Source: JAWKUK01 sp041398605 (GTDB lineage: Bacteria > Planctomycetota > UBA1135 > GCA-002686595). Taken from it: a stretch of DNA of 64,000 nt. Below the pieces are notes generated by a model. The model saw only the letters and a program-made list of their open reading frames with translations, ran no database searches and was not told the origin of the DNA. Of this stretch, positions 18,041 through 26,523 are shown piece by piece. The position numbers were made by a program, and so were the translations under genes. The stretch's first letter is position 1. The number at the start of each line of letters is the position of its first letter. The DNA lies in NCBI GenBank assembly GCA_041398605.1, contig JAWKUK010000005.1, positions 186,001 to 250,000 of the forward strand, written 5' to 3'.

Positions 18041-20947
18041 TCAGAGCGAGCGCACGAAGGCGAGGATCGCCTCCATGTCGACGTGCGCCTGGGCGGCGCT
18101 GCCGCTCTGCAGGCTCAGCTGCACCTCCGGCGTGCCGCCGAAGGTCGTGTCGCCGATGATGTCGTGCGCGCCGTTCAAGAGCTTGTTGAGGCCCGGGTAG
18201 GGCGCCTGGCCCGCGAACGCGGGCGATCCATAGACCGGGTCGAGCGCCTGCGCGCCCGGGTTCAGCAGCGTACGCAGCGAAAACGCCGCGTGGTCGTGGA
18301 AGTACGGCCCGCTCGAGAACACGCCGAGCTTCGTCGGCACCACGAACGTCTCCGCGCGCCGCGTGAAGCGCCGGAACGGGTCGTTCGGGTCGCAGTTCGG
18401 CGCGCCCGGAGTGCACGGGCACATGTACGAGTTCACGTCGTCGCGCTTGAAGCGCTCCTCCGCGTCCGCGAACAGCGGCGTATAGGTCTCGCGGTCGTCG
18501 AAGCCGTCGCCGTTGCGGTCGATCTCCGGCTGGCCATCGCCGTCGAGGTCCACGTTGACCCCCGTATTCACCTGCTGCAGGTTCAGCTGTAGCTGTGACT
18601 CTTGCAGGGAGAAGCAGGCCGGGTCGAGCGTGCCCAGCGGGTCACCGCTCGTCAACAGGCTCGGCAGCGAGTCCGCCGTGAAGAAGCGCGGCCCCGGGAA
18701 CGAGCCGCCCCCGTCGAAGCGCGGGTGGCAGCTAGCGCAGCCCGCCGCGCGGCCGCTCGGGTTGAGGCCGGTGTCGTTTGTCCCGAAGAAGAGGTCCTGG
18801 CCGAACGCAGCCTCCGCGGTCAACAGGCCCGTCGCCGGGTCAAGGTTCGGGTTCAGCGGCACCGGCAAGTGCGCGTGATACGCCACGAGCGCGTCCTGCT
18901 CCGGGTCTGAGAGCGCGCCCGTCCCGCCGTTCTCGCCGGCGAACATCGGGCCGGTCTCACCCATGTGCAGGCGCGTGCCCTTCCACAGGACAAGGCCCGT
19001 CAGGTCGCTGCCGCCGTAGACGGGCATCGTGCTGCGCGGGCCCGTTTCGCGCTGCCAGACGTTGCCGTCCTCGCCGCCCTCGAAGTGGCACGACGCGCAC
19101 GAGTTGTTGAAGTTGCCGGCGGTCTGCGCGCGCGACGCGTCCTCGAAGAGCTCTTGGCCGAGCCGCTCCTCCAAGGTCATCGCGTCCGCGCCGGCGTGCG
19201 TCGCGAGCTGCCCGCCCGCGTTCGCGATCACGCCCGCGGTGTAGTCCACGCGCAGCACGGAGAGCGTGCGGGTGCCCTCGTTCAAGACGTAGACCCAAGC
19301 GTCGTCGTTCTGGGTCGTGGTGTCCGGCACAAGCGCCATGCCCATCGGCAGGTCGCCGAGCGGCGTGCTCAGGTCGAGCGGCGCGCGCTCGACGTGGTCA
19401 TGGCGCGGCGGGAACGTGTCGCGCAGGGTCATGGAGCTGCCCGCGAGCGAATAGAGGAACAGGTCCTCGGAGCCGCGGTTCAGCAGCAGGACGTGGTCCC
19501 CGGCCTCGTTGACGCGGACGAGCGAGGGGTGCCCGCCGCGGTGGCCCATCTTGCCGGCGCCGGGCGCAGTGTCCTCGAGCACGAGGCGCAGGCCGTTCGA
19601 CCACGCGCGCTCGGGGCCGCCGCCGACCAGCACGAGCGCTTGCACGAGGAACACCTCGTCGTCGAACGCGGCGATGTTCGGCACGGGCAGCGTCGCGCGG
19701 CCATGGATGACGGGCACGCGGACGCGCGGGCGCAGCAAGAGCGTGCCGCCCGCGGTGGGGACCGCGCCCTCGACCGTCCCGAGCACGATGACCGCCTGAT
19801 CGCCCGGCTGCACGCCGGAGACGATCAGCTCCAGGTTCTGGCCGAGCAGCGGCGGGTTCAGCGCGCCGAGCACGATGGGGTCACCCGCCGAGGTCACACC
19901 GCTCACGCCGTAGGGCACGGCCTCGGCGGGCGTCGGCTCATCGGCGTGCTCGTGCTGCAGGCGCGCGGACCTGTCGTTCGGCGCGCCGAAGGTCGCCGTG
20001 TTCGCGTCGATGATCGTCAGCGCCGGGTAGACCCGGTTCAGCGGGTGCGGCACCGAGAATTGCTGCGACAGGTCGTGATTGACGTTGTGCAGCACGTGCG
20101 CGACAAACGCGCGCGAGCCGTCAGGCGTCAGCGCGATCTCCTCGAGGAAGCGCGGCTTGCCTTGGCTGCGGACATCACGCACCGGGACCGGGTTGAAGAT
20201 CGGGTCGAACGGATAGTCGTCGACCAGGACCTTTGCGCCGAGCGACACGCTCGCCGGCAGGCCCGCGGGCCCCGCGGCGAGGTCGAGGCGCGATACGTAC
20301 GGCGACTTGTGGTGGGTGACCCACACGTGCGTCCCGCTGGCGTCGATGACAAACCCACGCGGGTCGCCGAGGTCTGCGATCCCGTCGCGGTTGGCGTCCG
20401 CGTCAGCGACCGTGACACCGGGCGGCAGCTCGGCGAGGTCCGCCGGATACGTGTGCTGGAAGAGCTTCTGCAGCGTCGCCGTCTCGTAGAACGAGACGGT
20501 GCCCGAGCGGAACGCGCTCACCGCGAACCAGCTGCCGTCCGGTGACAGCGCGAGGCCGTACGGCTCGACGCCGCAGTCGGTCAGCGTCGTCGTGACCTGC
20601 ATGGTCTGCGTATTGATCACCGAGACGCTGCCGCGCACCTCCGCGCCGGTGAACGGCGAGAGGAAGTGCCGCGACAGGGGGACGTCACCGCGCTGGTTGG
20701 CGACGAGCACGCGCGTGCCGTCCGGCGTGACCGCCAAGCTGCGCGGGCGGATCCCGACCGTGACCTCGGTGAGCGCGCCCGTCCGCGTGTCGAGGCGACC
20801 GACGGTGTGGTTGTCTCGATTGGCGACCCACACCACCCGCGAATCGAGCGGGTCGGGGACGACGGCGGAGGTCTGGACGTTCTGCGCGGCCGCGTCGGCC
20901 GCGAGCGCAAGGAACAGGGTGAGCGCTGTGAGGGGTGTCGATCGCAT
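18041..20947 (-). CDS. YVTN beta-propeller protein with di-haem cytochrome c peroxidase-like domain
   Basis: The 968-residue exported protein begins MRSTPLTALTLFLALAADAAAQ, a signal peptide; the open frame extends further upstream but lacks one. Residues 25 to about 590 hold seven-bladed-propeller type repeats (VWVANRDNHTVGRLDTRTG, RSLAVTPDGTRVLVANQRG, PYGLALSPDGSW). The C-terminal part has two haem-binding CASCH motifs at about residues 617 and 737, arranged as in the di-haem cytochrome c peroxidase/MauG group. It also carries a DLDGDGQPEIDRNGDGFDD calcium-type loop. It probably acts in the periplasm as an electron-transfer or peroxidase-like enzyme. The substrate is unknown. Confidence 0.8.
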   Translation of the reverse strand: MRSTPLTALTLFLALAADAAAQNVQTSAVVPDPLDSRVVWVANRDNHTVGRLDTRTGALTEVTVGIRPRSLAVTPDGTRVLVANQRGDVPLSRHFLSPFTGAEVRGSVSVINTQTMQVTTTLTDCGVEPYGLALSPDGSWFAVSAFRSGTVSFYETATLQKLFQHTYPADLAELPPGVTVADADANRDGIADLGDPRGFVIDASGTHVWVTHHKSPYVSRLDLAAGPAGLPASVSLGAKVLVDDYPFDPIFNPVPVRDVRSQGKPRFLEEIALTPDGSRAFVAHVLHNVNHDLSQQFSVPHPLNRVYPALTIIDANTATFGAPNDRSARLQHEHADEPTPAEAVPYGVSGVTSAGDPIVLGALNPPLLGQNLELIVSGVQPGDQAVIVLGTVEGAVPTAGGTLLLRPRVRVPVIHGRATLPVPNIAAFDDEVFLVQALVLVGGGPERAWSNGLRLVLEDTAPGAGKMGHRGGHPSLVRVNEAGDHVLLLNRGSEDLFLYSLAGSSMTLRDTFPPRHDHVERAPLDLSTPLGDLPMGMALVPDTTTQNDDAWVYVLNEGTRTLSVLRVDYTAGVIANAGGQLATHAGADAMTLEERLGQELFEDASRAQTAGNFNNSCASCHFEGGEDGNVWQRETGPRSTMPVYGGSDLTGLVLWKGTRLHMGETGPMFAGENGGTGALSDPEQDALVAYHAHLPVPLNPNLDPATGLLTAEAAFGQDLFFGTNDTGLNPSGRAAGCASCHPRFDGGGSFPGPRFFTADSLPSLLTSGDPLGTLDPACFSLQESQLQLNLQQVNTGVNVDLDGDGQPEIDRNGDGFDDRETYTPLFADAEERFKRDDVNSYMCPCTPGAPNCDPNDPFRRFTRRAETFVVPTKLGVFSSGPYFHDHAAFSLRTLLNPGAQALDPVYGSPAFAGQAPYPGLNKLLNGAHDIIGDTTFGGTPEVQLSLQSGSAAQAHVDMEAILAFVRSL

Positions 20948-21183
20948 CTTCGGTTCGCTTCGGCCGGGGCGGGGCTGCGCCGTCGTCAGGGGCTCGCGAA
21001 CGACCCTGGCGCCAGTGGACCACCTACCGAGAGAGTACCGGGACGTAACGGAGCTGCCTGGCGTTCCCCCCTTTGGGGCCCGCATCCATCTGTCCCTCAT
21101 GCAGCGCGCTGCGACAGCTTGTCGTGGTGCGCAGCGTTGGCGCGCAAAAGTGGCACACCCTCGGAAAGAACTGCGCGCTGCAG

Positions 21184-21208
21184 GGGCCCAGAGGGCGCCC
21201 TCGGGCCC
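21184..21208. promoter_or_regulatory. Inverted repeat upstream of the fliK sigma-54 promoter
   Basis: GGGCCC-A-GAGGGC / GCCCTCGGGCCC forms a 12-bp inverted repeat with one unpaired A, ending 22 bp before the -24 element. It may be an activator site or a hairpin. Its right half (CTCGGGCC) recurs upstream of the flgF promoter. Confidence 0.35.
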
Positions 21209-21230
21209 GCTGCGGCGGCGGCGCGGAGGT

Positions 21231-21246
21231 TGGCACGGCCGGTGCT
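21231..21246 (+). promoter_or_regulatory. Sigma-54 (RpoN) promoter of fliK-flgD
   Basis: TGGCACGGCCGGTGCT matches the -24/-12 consensus TGGCACG-N4-TTGCW except for one T. GG and GC are separated by the required 10 nt. The predicted start of transcription is about 21257, 2 nt before the fliK ATG. RpoN control of hook genes is common in flagellated bacteria. Confidence 0.7.
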
Positions 21247-21258
21247 CCACCCCGTTCG

Positions 21259-22509
21259 ATGGAGCTGCAGTCCCAACTCAGTCTCCGTTCCTTGGATGTA
21301 GTTGAAGGACGGTCGTCCGGCACGGGGCGGCCGTCCCTTCCTACCGCAGGGGACGCGAGCACACCCGACGGAGCGCCCAGCCGCTTTGCAGGGTGGCTCG
21401 AGCGCGGCCTCGCCGCGGGGGCCTCGTTCGGAGACAAGCTGGAGCGACGCGTCGAGACGCAGGTCGCGAGCCGCATCCGCACCGTCGAGCAGCGGGCTGA
21501 GCGAGGCGGCGACGCCGCTGAGCGCCGCGAGAGCGCGAGCGCGGGCGCCGACCGCGCAGAGCGCAAGGAGGCGCCCGGCCGCAAGCCGCAGGCGGATCGC
21601 AGCGAAGGCGAGCGCGCGAGCGAGCGCAGCGCCGACCGCGACGACCCGACCGCGACCCCGGACCCCACCAGCGCCGGCGCTGCAGAGCCGCCGCGCCGCG
21701 AGGACACGCCGCGCGCGCTCGAGGGCCGCGCGCGCTCCCTCGCCGCCACGGACGCGGCCGATGCACACGGCGCGAATGGACCGAGCGGGGCCCAGAGCGG
21801 CTCAAGCTCCGCTGCCTTCGATGGCCTCGACGCGGGCGCCTCTGCCGCGCCTGCGCCCGCCGCGAGCGCGGCCCAACGAGCGTCTGCCGCCGCTCCGGTC
21901 TTTGTCGCCGCCCCTGTCGTCGGCGCGGCTGCGGGCCAGCCGGTGGCGAACGAGGTCGCGCCCGGGACCTCGACGGCGCGCGCCGCCGATGCCCGCGCGG
22001 CGACCGCGACCGACCAGGCCGCCGCGCCCCACGGACCGACGACGGAGGACATCGAGCTCGCCGAGTCCGTGATGCGCCAGCTGCGCGCCCGCATCCAGAT
22101 GGGGGCGCGCGAAGCGATCATCGAGCTGCGCCCGAGCGAGCTCGGCCGCATCGATGTCCGGCTGAAGATGGAGGACGGCGTCCTGAGCGCGACGATTCGC
22201 GCAGAGCGCCCGGAGACCCTCGCTGTGCTCGAAGCGCACGGGCCGGAGCTGCGCGCGTACCTCGCGCAGAACGGCACGGAGGTGCGCGAGCTGGACCTCG
22301 GGCTCGCTGAGCCAGGCGCGTCCTTTCAGCGCCACGCCGGACAAGAGCGAGGCTCGCAGAAACAAGACAGCGAGCGCGGGCAAGTGCGTGGAGCACGCGC
22401 GCGCTCGACGGCGCAGGTCGACGCGACGGCCCAAGGCCGTGGCTCGAGCGCAGCCGGTACGACAACGCATCGCGAACACGACGCGCCCCGCGTCGACATC
22501 GTGATCTGA
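21259..22509 (+). CDS. fliK: Flagellar hook-length control protein FliK
   Basis: The 416-residue protein has a long Ala/Arg/Ser-rich N-terminal part of low complexity, typical of FliK. At about residues 280-355 is the C-terminal Flg_hook domain: AIIELRPSELGRIDVRLKMEDGVLSATIRAE, then LRAYLAQNGTEVRELDL. FliK measures hook length during assembly and switches the export apparatus from hook to filament substrates. ATG 21259 (MELQSQLS) was chosen because it is the first start after the sigma-54 promoter. The longer open frame upstream runs across that promoter. flgD follows 28 bp downstream. Confidence 0.9.
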   Translation: MELQSQLSLRSLDVVEGRSSGTGRPSLPTAGDASTPDGAPSRFAGWLERGLAAGASFGDKLERRVETQVASRIRTVEQRAERGGDAAERRESASAGADRAERKEAPGRKPQADRSEGERASERSADRDDPTATPDPTSAGAAEPPRREDTPRALEGRARSLAATDAADAHGANGPSGAQSGSSSAAFDGLDAGASAAPAPAASAAQRASAAAPVFVAAPVVGAAAGQPVANEVAPGTSTARAADARAATATDQAAAPHGPTTEDIELAESVMRQLRARIQMGAREAIIELRPSELGRIDVRLKMEDGVLSATIRAERPETLAVLEAHGPELRAYLAQNGTEVRELDLGLAEPGASFQRHAGQERGSQKQDSERGQVRGARARSTAQVDATAQGRGSSAAGTTTHREHDAPRVDIVI

Positions 22510-22537
22510 GCATAGGCGAACGAGACGGAGCACTCCA

Positions 22538-23008
22538 ATGATCAACGGAATCAGCGCGACGGACCCGGTCACCGGGCAACCGAGCAAGCAAGCCACCCAG
22601 AACCTGGGCAAAGACTCGTTCATGTCGCTGCTCGTCACGCAGCTGCAGAACCAAGACCCGCTCGAGCCCACTGCGAATGATGAGTTCGTCGCGCAGCTCG
22701 CGCAGTTCTCTTCGCTCGAGCAGATGGAGGGGGTCAATCAGAACCTCGTCGCGCTCGCGCTCCTGCAACAAGGCAACGCGCAGCTCGGCCAGCTCACGAG
22801 CGCGAGCGCCCTGATCGGTCAGCAGATTCAGTACACCGACCCGACGGACGGCAGTGTTGCCGCAGGCATCGTCGATTCGGTCAAGGTCGAGGACGACATC
22901 GTCACCCTGCGCATCGGCGACAAGAGCGTGCCGTTGTCCGCAGTGAACGAAGTCCTCGGCGCGCCGCCAGAGGGCGGCGCAAGCGGCGGGACCAGCACGA
23001 GCGAGTGA
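22538..23008 (+). CDS. flgD: Flagellar hook assembly scaffold FlgD
   Basis: The 156-residue protein has the FlgD N-terminal signature GKDSFMSLLVTQLQNQDPLEPTANDEFVAQLAQFSSLEQM. A short Tudor/Fn3-like C-terminal part follows, and the end is GSGG-like and disordered. FlgD caps the growing hook and is lost when the hook is complete. It is shorter than enterobacterial FlgD (about 230 residues), as in many phyla. It lies between fliK and flgE in a typical order. The downstream gap carries palindromes. Confidence 0.93.
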   Translation: MINGISATDPVTGQPSKQATQNLGKDSFMSLLVTQLQNQDPLEPTANDEFVAQLAQFSSLEQMEGVNQNLVALALLQQGNAQLGQLTSASALIGQQIQYTDPTDGSVAAGIVDSVKVEDDIVTLRIGDKSVPLSAVNEVLGAPPEGGASGGTSTSE

Positions 23009-23013
23009 TGGCC

Positions 23014-23031
23014 CGGGAGCGAGCGCTCCCG
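23014..23031 (+). repeat. Palindrome after flgD
   Basis: CGGGAGCG-AG-CGCTCCCG is an 8-bp perfect inverted repeat with a 2-nt centre, 5 nt after the flgD stop. It may form a 3' hairpin together with the larger stem at 23087-23114. Confidence 0.4.
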
Positions 23032-23086
23032 CGTGGATCATCCCTGGTCAACCCCCACTCAGCGTCAGCGACACCGAACGGATGCG

Positions 23087-23114
23087 CCGGGGCCCCCGAT
23101 GTTGGGGGCCCCGG
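23087..23114 (+). terminator. Strong GC hairpin between flgD and flgE
   Basis: CCGGGGCCCCC (23087-23097) pairs perfectly with GGGGGCCCCGG (23104-23114) over the loop GATGTT. No T-run follows, so it could be a terminator, an attenuator or an mRNA 3' stabiliser that sets flgD and flgE expression apart. Confidence 0.5.
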
Positions 23115-23160
23115 ACAACCCGCCCGCCGCAGCAGCGGCCCTTGACTCCGAACTCGCATC

Positions 23161-25107
23161 ATGCCCGCATCATTCTCGTCCGCGCTCTCTGGGATGAAGG
23201 CGCACCAGCAATGGATCGACGTCATCGGCAACAACCTCGCGAACCAGAACACGCCTGGCTACAAGGTCAGCCGCGCGACGTTCGCTGAGAGCTTCGTCCA
23301 GACCTACCGCCTCGCGAGCGAGCCTGGCAACGGGCTCGGCGGCGTGAACCCGATGCAGATCGGCTACGGCGTCGGGGTCGCCTCAATCGACCGCACGTTT
23401 ACCCAGGGGTCGCTGACCGAGACGGGTCGCATCTTTGACCTGGCGCTCGAGGGCAACGGCTTCTTCGGCCTCACGGACGGCGCGAGCCGCTACTACTCTC
23501 GCGTCGGCACCTTCGGCCTCGACAAGGACCAGAACCTCGTCGATCAAGCCAATGGCCTGCGCGTGCTCGATCCGACTGGACAACCTGTGGCAGTCGACAT
23601 CAACTCGCTGTTCCCGCCGCGCGCCACGGACGCGCTGGAGGTCAAGGGCAACTTGCCCGCGGTGATCGACGGCCCGTTGGCTGAGGTCCTGACGTCGAAC
23701 ACCGCGTTCCGCACCGGCACGCGCGCGACGCTGAGCTCGTCCGGGACGGCGGTCAACTACGGCAACGGGATCCCGAACGAGGTGTTCTCGATGGAGGTCA
23801 CGGTCAGCGGAGGCGCGCCGCAGCTCGTGACCGTGCAAGCAGACTCCAGCGGCGTCCTGGCGGCGAGCTCCATCGCTAGCGCCTTGAACGCGCTCGTCGA
23901 CGTGTCGGCGTCCATCGGGCCCGGCGGCGAGCTCGTGATGACGACGGACCAAAAGGGCGCGGGCGTCTCGATCGATATCGACCCTGGCGTCGGCACGGAC
24001 CTCGCGTCGCACGTCGGCTTCTCGACGAGCCTGACGGCGGGCAGCGAGGCCGCGGTCCCGCCTGACCTCGCGGTCGACCTGAACGAGCTGACGCGCAACC
24101 TCACCGAGTACGTCAACGGCGACCAGATCGACATCACCGGCGTCGATACAGACGGGACCGCGATCAACGCGACGTTTGTCTATGGCGTCGATGGCACGCA
24201 GCTCTCCGAGTTCGTTTCGTTCCTGGAGGGGCTCTACGCGGACGCGGAGGTCCGCGTGGACAACGGCCAGCTCGTCGTGGAGGCGCAGACCGCGGGCGAG
24301 GCGAACCTCGTCCTGTCGCTCAACGACTCGACCTCCAATACGGGGCGGACGCAGTGGACGGACTATGCGATGTCCGTAACGACAGACGGCACGGGCCCCG
24401 ATACGGTCACGACCTCGACCGAGGTGTTCGACGCGGCCGGCATCGCGCACACCGTCACGATGCGCTTCGAGCGCCAAGCGGACCTGACGTGGAACCTCAT
24501 CGCCGAGGTCTCGGCCACCGACGGCGAGGTGCTCAGCGGCGGCGAGCTGAACCCGATCACGGGGATCGGCTTCAATCAAGACGGCTCGCCGACGGGCCTC
24601 GGCTCGGTGTCATCTCAGCTCACCATTCAGTTCAACGGGCAGGCGTCGCAGGACGTCGCCATCGACCTCGGCCTCGACGGGCGCTTCGACGGGATCACGC
24701 AGTTCGGCAGCTCCGGCAGCGCCTTCGTCTCGGACCAGAACGGCTACGGCGACGGCGAGCTGTCGAGCCTCTCCGTCAGCGCGCAGGGCTTCATCTCGGG
24801 CTTCTACACGAACGGCCAGGCGCGTGAGTTGGGTCGGATCGGTGTGGCGACCTTCCAGAACGACCAGGGCTTGTCGGACGCAGGCACGAACCTCTTCCAG
24901 CAAACGACGAACTCGGGTGACGCGCGGATCGGCGAAGGCGAGCTGCAGGCAGCCGGCTCGGTCGTGTCGGGCGCGCTCGAGAACTCAAACGTCGACACCG
25001 CCGAGCAGTTTGTGCGCCTGATCGAGGCCCAGCGCGGCTTCCAGGCGAACGCGCGCGTCGTCACGACTCAGGACGAAGTCTTGGCCGAGACCGTGAACCT
25101 CATCTGA
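23161..25107 (+). CDS. flgE: Flagellar hook protein FlgE
   Basis: The 648-residue protein starts SFSSALSGMKAHQQWIDVIGNNLANQNTPGYK, the rod/hook/HAP N-terminal signature. An F-region follows with GNGFFGL and YYSRVGTFGLDKDQNLVD. It ends with NSNVDTAEQFVRLIEAQRGFQANARVVTTQDEVL, the C-terminal coiled-coil partner. FlgE polymerises into the hook, the universal joint. It is long compared with enterobacterial FlgE (about 400). The extra residues lie in the middle, where surface-exposed domains insert. A perfect-stem terminator follows. No Shine-Dalgarno sequence precedes the ATG. Confidence 0.93.
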   Translation: MPASFSSALSGMKAHQQWIDVIGNNLANQNTPGYKVSRATFAESFVQTYRLASEPGNGLGGVNPMQIGYGVGVASIDRTFTQGSLTETGRIFDLALEGNGFFGLTDGASRYYSRVGTFGLDKDQNLVDQANGLRVLDPTGQPVAVDINSLFPPRATDALEVKGNLPAVIDGPLAEVLTSNTAFRTGTRATLSSSGTAVNYGNGIPNEVFSMEVTVSGGAPQLVTVQADSSGVLAASSIASALNALVDVSASIGPGGELVMTTDQKGAGVSIDIDPGVGTDLASHVGFSTSLTAGSEAAVPPDLAVDLNELTRNLTEYVNGDQIDITGVDTDGTAINATFVYGVDGTQLSEFVSFLEGLYADAEVRVDNGQLVVEAQTAGEANLVLSLNDSTSNTGRTQWTDYAMSVTTDGTGPDTVTTSTEVFDAAGIAHTVTMRFERQADLTWNLIAEVSATDGEVLSGGELNPITGIGFNQDGSPTGLGSVSSQLTIQFNGQASQDVAIDLGLDGRFDGITQFGSSGSAFVSDQNGYGDGELSSLSVSAQGFISGFYTNGQARELGRIGVATFQNDQGLSDAGTNLFQQTTNSGDARIGEGELQAAGSVVSGALENSNVDTAEQFVRLIEAQRGFQANARVVTTQDEVLAETVNLI

Positions 25108-25118
25108 TTCTGAGCAGC

Positions 25119-25162
25119 GAGCCCCGTTACGCGAGCAGGCCCCGCCCCGCGTAACGGGGCTC
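25119..25162 (+). terminator. Terminator after flgE
   Basis: GAGCCCCGTTACGCG (25119-25133) pairs perfectly over 15 bp with CGCGTAACGGGGCTC (25148-25162). The loop is 14 nt and CTTCG follows. It ends the fliK-flgD-flgE unit. Confidence 0.75.
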
Positions 25163-25200
25163 CTTCGTCGCCGTTCTCCACGGCGCAAGCGTGGGCGCGC

Positions 25201-25443
25201 TCAGCGCCCTTCGCGCTCTTTGCTCCGCTTGCAGGCACGGGCGGCCGTCGAGGCCTCGCGATGGGCGCTCGCCGCTTCGGCGCTTCGAGAGAGCCACAGA
25301 TCGGGGGGCGGAGGGTGCTTTGTAAGTCGCCGACCGAAGCCCCACACGCGGCGAACCTTCGCGATGAGGCGCAGGTCACCCGGGTCAAGCAGAAGGGCCG
25401 CGCGCGCGGCGTCGAAGTCGGCGAAGCGTTGGCTCGGCGTCAT
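25201..25443 (-). CDS. Small hypothetical protein (antisense to the flagellar genes)
   Basis: This frame encodes 80 residues starting MTPSQRFADFDAARAALLL, with RLIAKVRRVWGFGRRL in the middle and a basic C-terminus. A GGAG lies close upstream of the ATG. GC-rich third positions support coding in the first half. No family is recognised. It overlaps the next candidate (25385-25633) by 59 nt in another frame. The two could be one gene broken by a frameshift. Either is possible, and noncoding is not excluded. Confidence 0.35.
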   Translation of the reverse strand: MTPSQRFADFDAARAALLLDPGDLRLIAKVRRVWGFGRRLTKHPPPPDLWLSRSAEAASAHREASTAARACKRSKEREGR

Positions 25444-25633
25444 GGAGCTCCATCCCGACTCGGCCCCGAGCGCATGCTCGGCTCAGACGTTCCGTGCCCG
25501 GCGGAGCGCAACGCAGGGTCGCGCACTCCGGCCCGCAGTCACGCGCCGGGAGCGGCGCGATCTCTGGGTCGTCCCAGACCGCGAGCAAGGCCCGGCGGAG
25601 GCGCTCGCGCTCCAACACTGGAGGATTGTCCAT
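25385..25633 (-). CDS. Small hypothetical Cys-containing protein (antisense to the flagellar genes)
   Basis: This frame gives 82 residues beginning MDNPPVLERERLRRALLAVW and containing DCGPECATLRC. The first 50 codons have strongly GC-rich third positions; the last 25, where it overlaps the next frame, do not. That pattern would fit a frameshifted single gene running 25633 to 25201. No family is recognised. It sits in the 700-bp gap between flgE and the flgF promoter, on the opposite strand. Confidence 0.35.
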   Translation of the reverse strand: MDNPPVLERERLRRALLAVWDDPEIAPLPARDCGPECATLRCAPPGTERLSRACARGRVGMELHDAEPTLRRLRRRARGPSA

Positions 25634-25780
25634 GCTGAGCTGCTGCCTGGGGTCCTGGAGCACGCAGCACTCGCGCAAGCGTCGGCCTGGGGCGGCGGAT
25701 GGCGCGCACCCGCTTCCCGCCTGGGAAAGGATTTCCACCTTTGGGTGCGGGGAGCGCCCCTCGGGCCGGGGGCGGTGGCT

Positions 25781-25796
25781 TGGCACGGCTGGTGCT
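25781..25796 (+). promoter_or_regulatory. Sigma-54 (RpoN) promoter of the flgF operon
   Basis: TGGCACGGCTGGTGCT differs from the fliK promoter by one base and keeps the 10-nt GG-GC spacing. Predicted transcription starts at about 25807, 1 nt before the flgF ATG. CTCGGGCC recurs 13 bp upstream (25760-25767). Confidence 0.72.
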
Positions 25797-25807
25797 ACCG
25801 ATGAGGC

Positions 25808-26503
25808 ATGGACGTCGGCCTCTACCGCATGGTCGCTGCGATGCGCACCAACCAGCAGCGCGTGGAGATCGTGGCGAGCAACATCGCAAACGCCGAGACC
25901 CTCGGGTTCAAGCGGATGTTGCACGTCGCCCACGGCGCGACCGACTGGGCTGCGAACCAAGGCCATGAGCAGGTCGTGACCGGGACGGCCCTCGACCTGC
26001 AGCAGGGCATCTTCATGTACACCGGGGCCCCGACGGACCTCGCGCTCGACGGCGAAGGCTTCTTCCTCCTCGACGGCCCCAACGGCGAGGTCATGACCCG
26101 CGCGGGCATGTTCCAGATCTCGGCCGAAGGTGTCTTGACCTCGGCCGACGGGAGCCCGGTTGTCTGGGAAGGGTCCCGTGGCCGCATCGACCCGACCGGC
26201 GGCGAGGTCAAGTTCGCAGGCAACGGCCAGGTCATCCAAGGCGGCCAGCCGATCGGTCGCTTGAAGCTCGTCAACGTCGAGCGCGCGGGTGATGTCGTCG
26301 TCGATAGCGATGGCCGCTACACGCTCCGCTCTGGCGCGGAGTACATCGACTCAGAGGTCACAGTCAACCAAGGCTTCTTGGAGCGCGCGAACGTTCAGAC
26401 CGTCGACGAGCTCGTCGAGATGATCGCCGCGCAGCGCTCGTTCGAGATGGCCTCACAGACCTTCAAGCTCATCAGCGAAAGCTACCAGCGCCTCAACCGC
26501 TGA
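25808..26503 (+). CDS. flgF: Flagellar proximal rod protein FlgF
   Basis: The 231-residue protein starts MDVGLYRMVAAMRTNQQRVEIVASNIANAETLGFKRM. It has LALDGEGFFLLDGPNGEVMTRAG in the middle and ends VNQGFLERANVQTVDELVEMIAAQRSFEMASQ. These are the N-terminal, central and C-terminal rod/hook family blocks at the size of FlgF (about 240). It forms part of the flagellar rod in the periplasm. It is the first gene after the sigma-54 promoter and is followed 20 bp later by flgG. It could be called a second FlgG paralogue; order and shorter length favour FlgF. Confidence 0.88.
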   Translation: MDVGLYRMVAAMRTNQQRVEIVASNIANAETLGFKRMLHVAHGATDWAANQGHEQVVTGTALDLQQGIFMYTGAPTDLALDGEGFFLLDGPNGEVMTRAGMFQISAEGVLTSADGSPVVWEGSRGRIDPTGGEVKFAGNGQVIQGGQPIGRLKLVNVERAGDVVVDSDGRYTLRSGAEYIDSEVTVNQGFLERANVQTVDELVEMIAAQRSFEMASQTFKLISESYQRLNR

Positions 26504-26523
26504 TCCTAGCCAGCCTCCTTAGC

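Larger units (their letters stand above)
20948..21258. other. Divergent intergenic region upstream of fliK
   Basis: These 311 bp separate the cytochrome gene (minus) from the flagellar cluster (plus). They contain the inverted repeat at 21184-21208 and the sigma-54-type promoter at 21231-21246. I see no convincing small gene; frames open here are extensions of the flanking genes. Confidence 0.6.

Noticed and set aside
18965..20545. Plus-strand 526-codon frame
   Set aside because: Shadow of the propeller/cytochrome gene on the minus strand, which has a signal peptide and two CASCH motifs.
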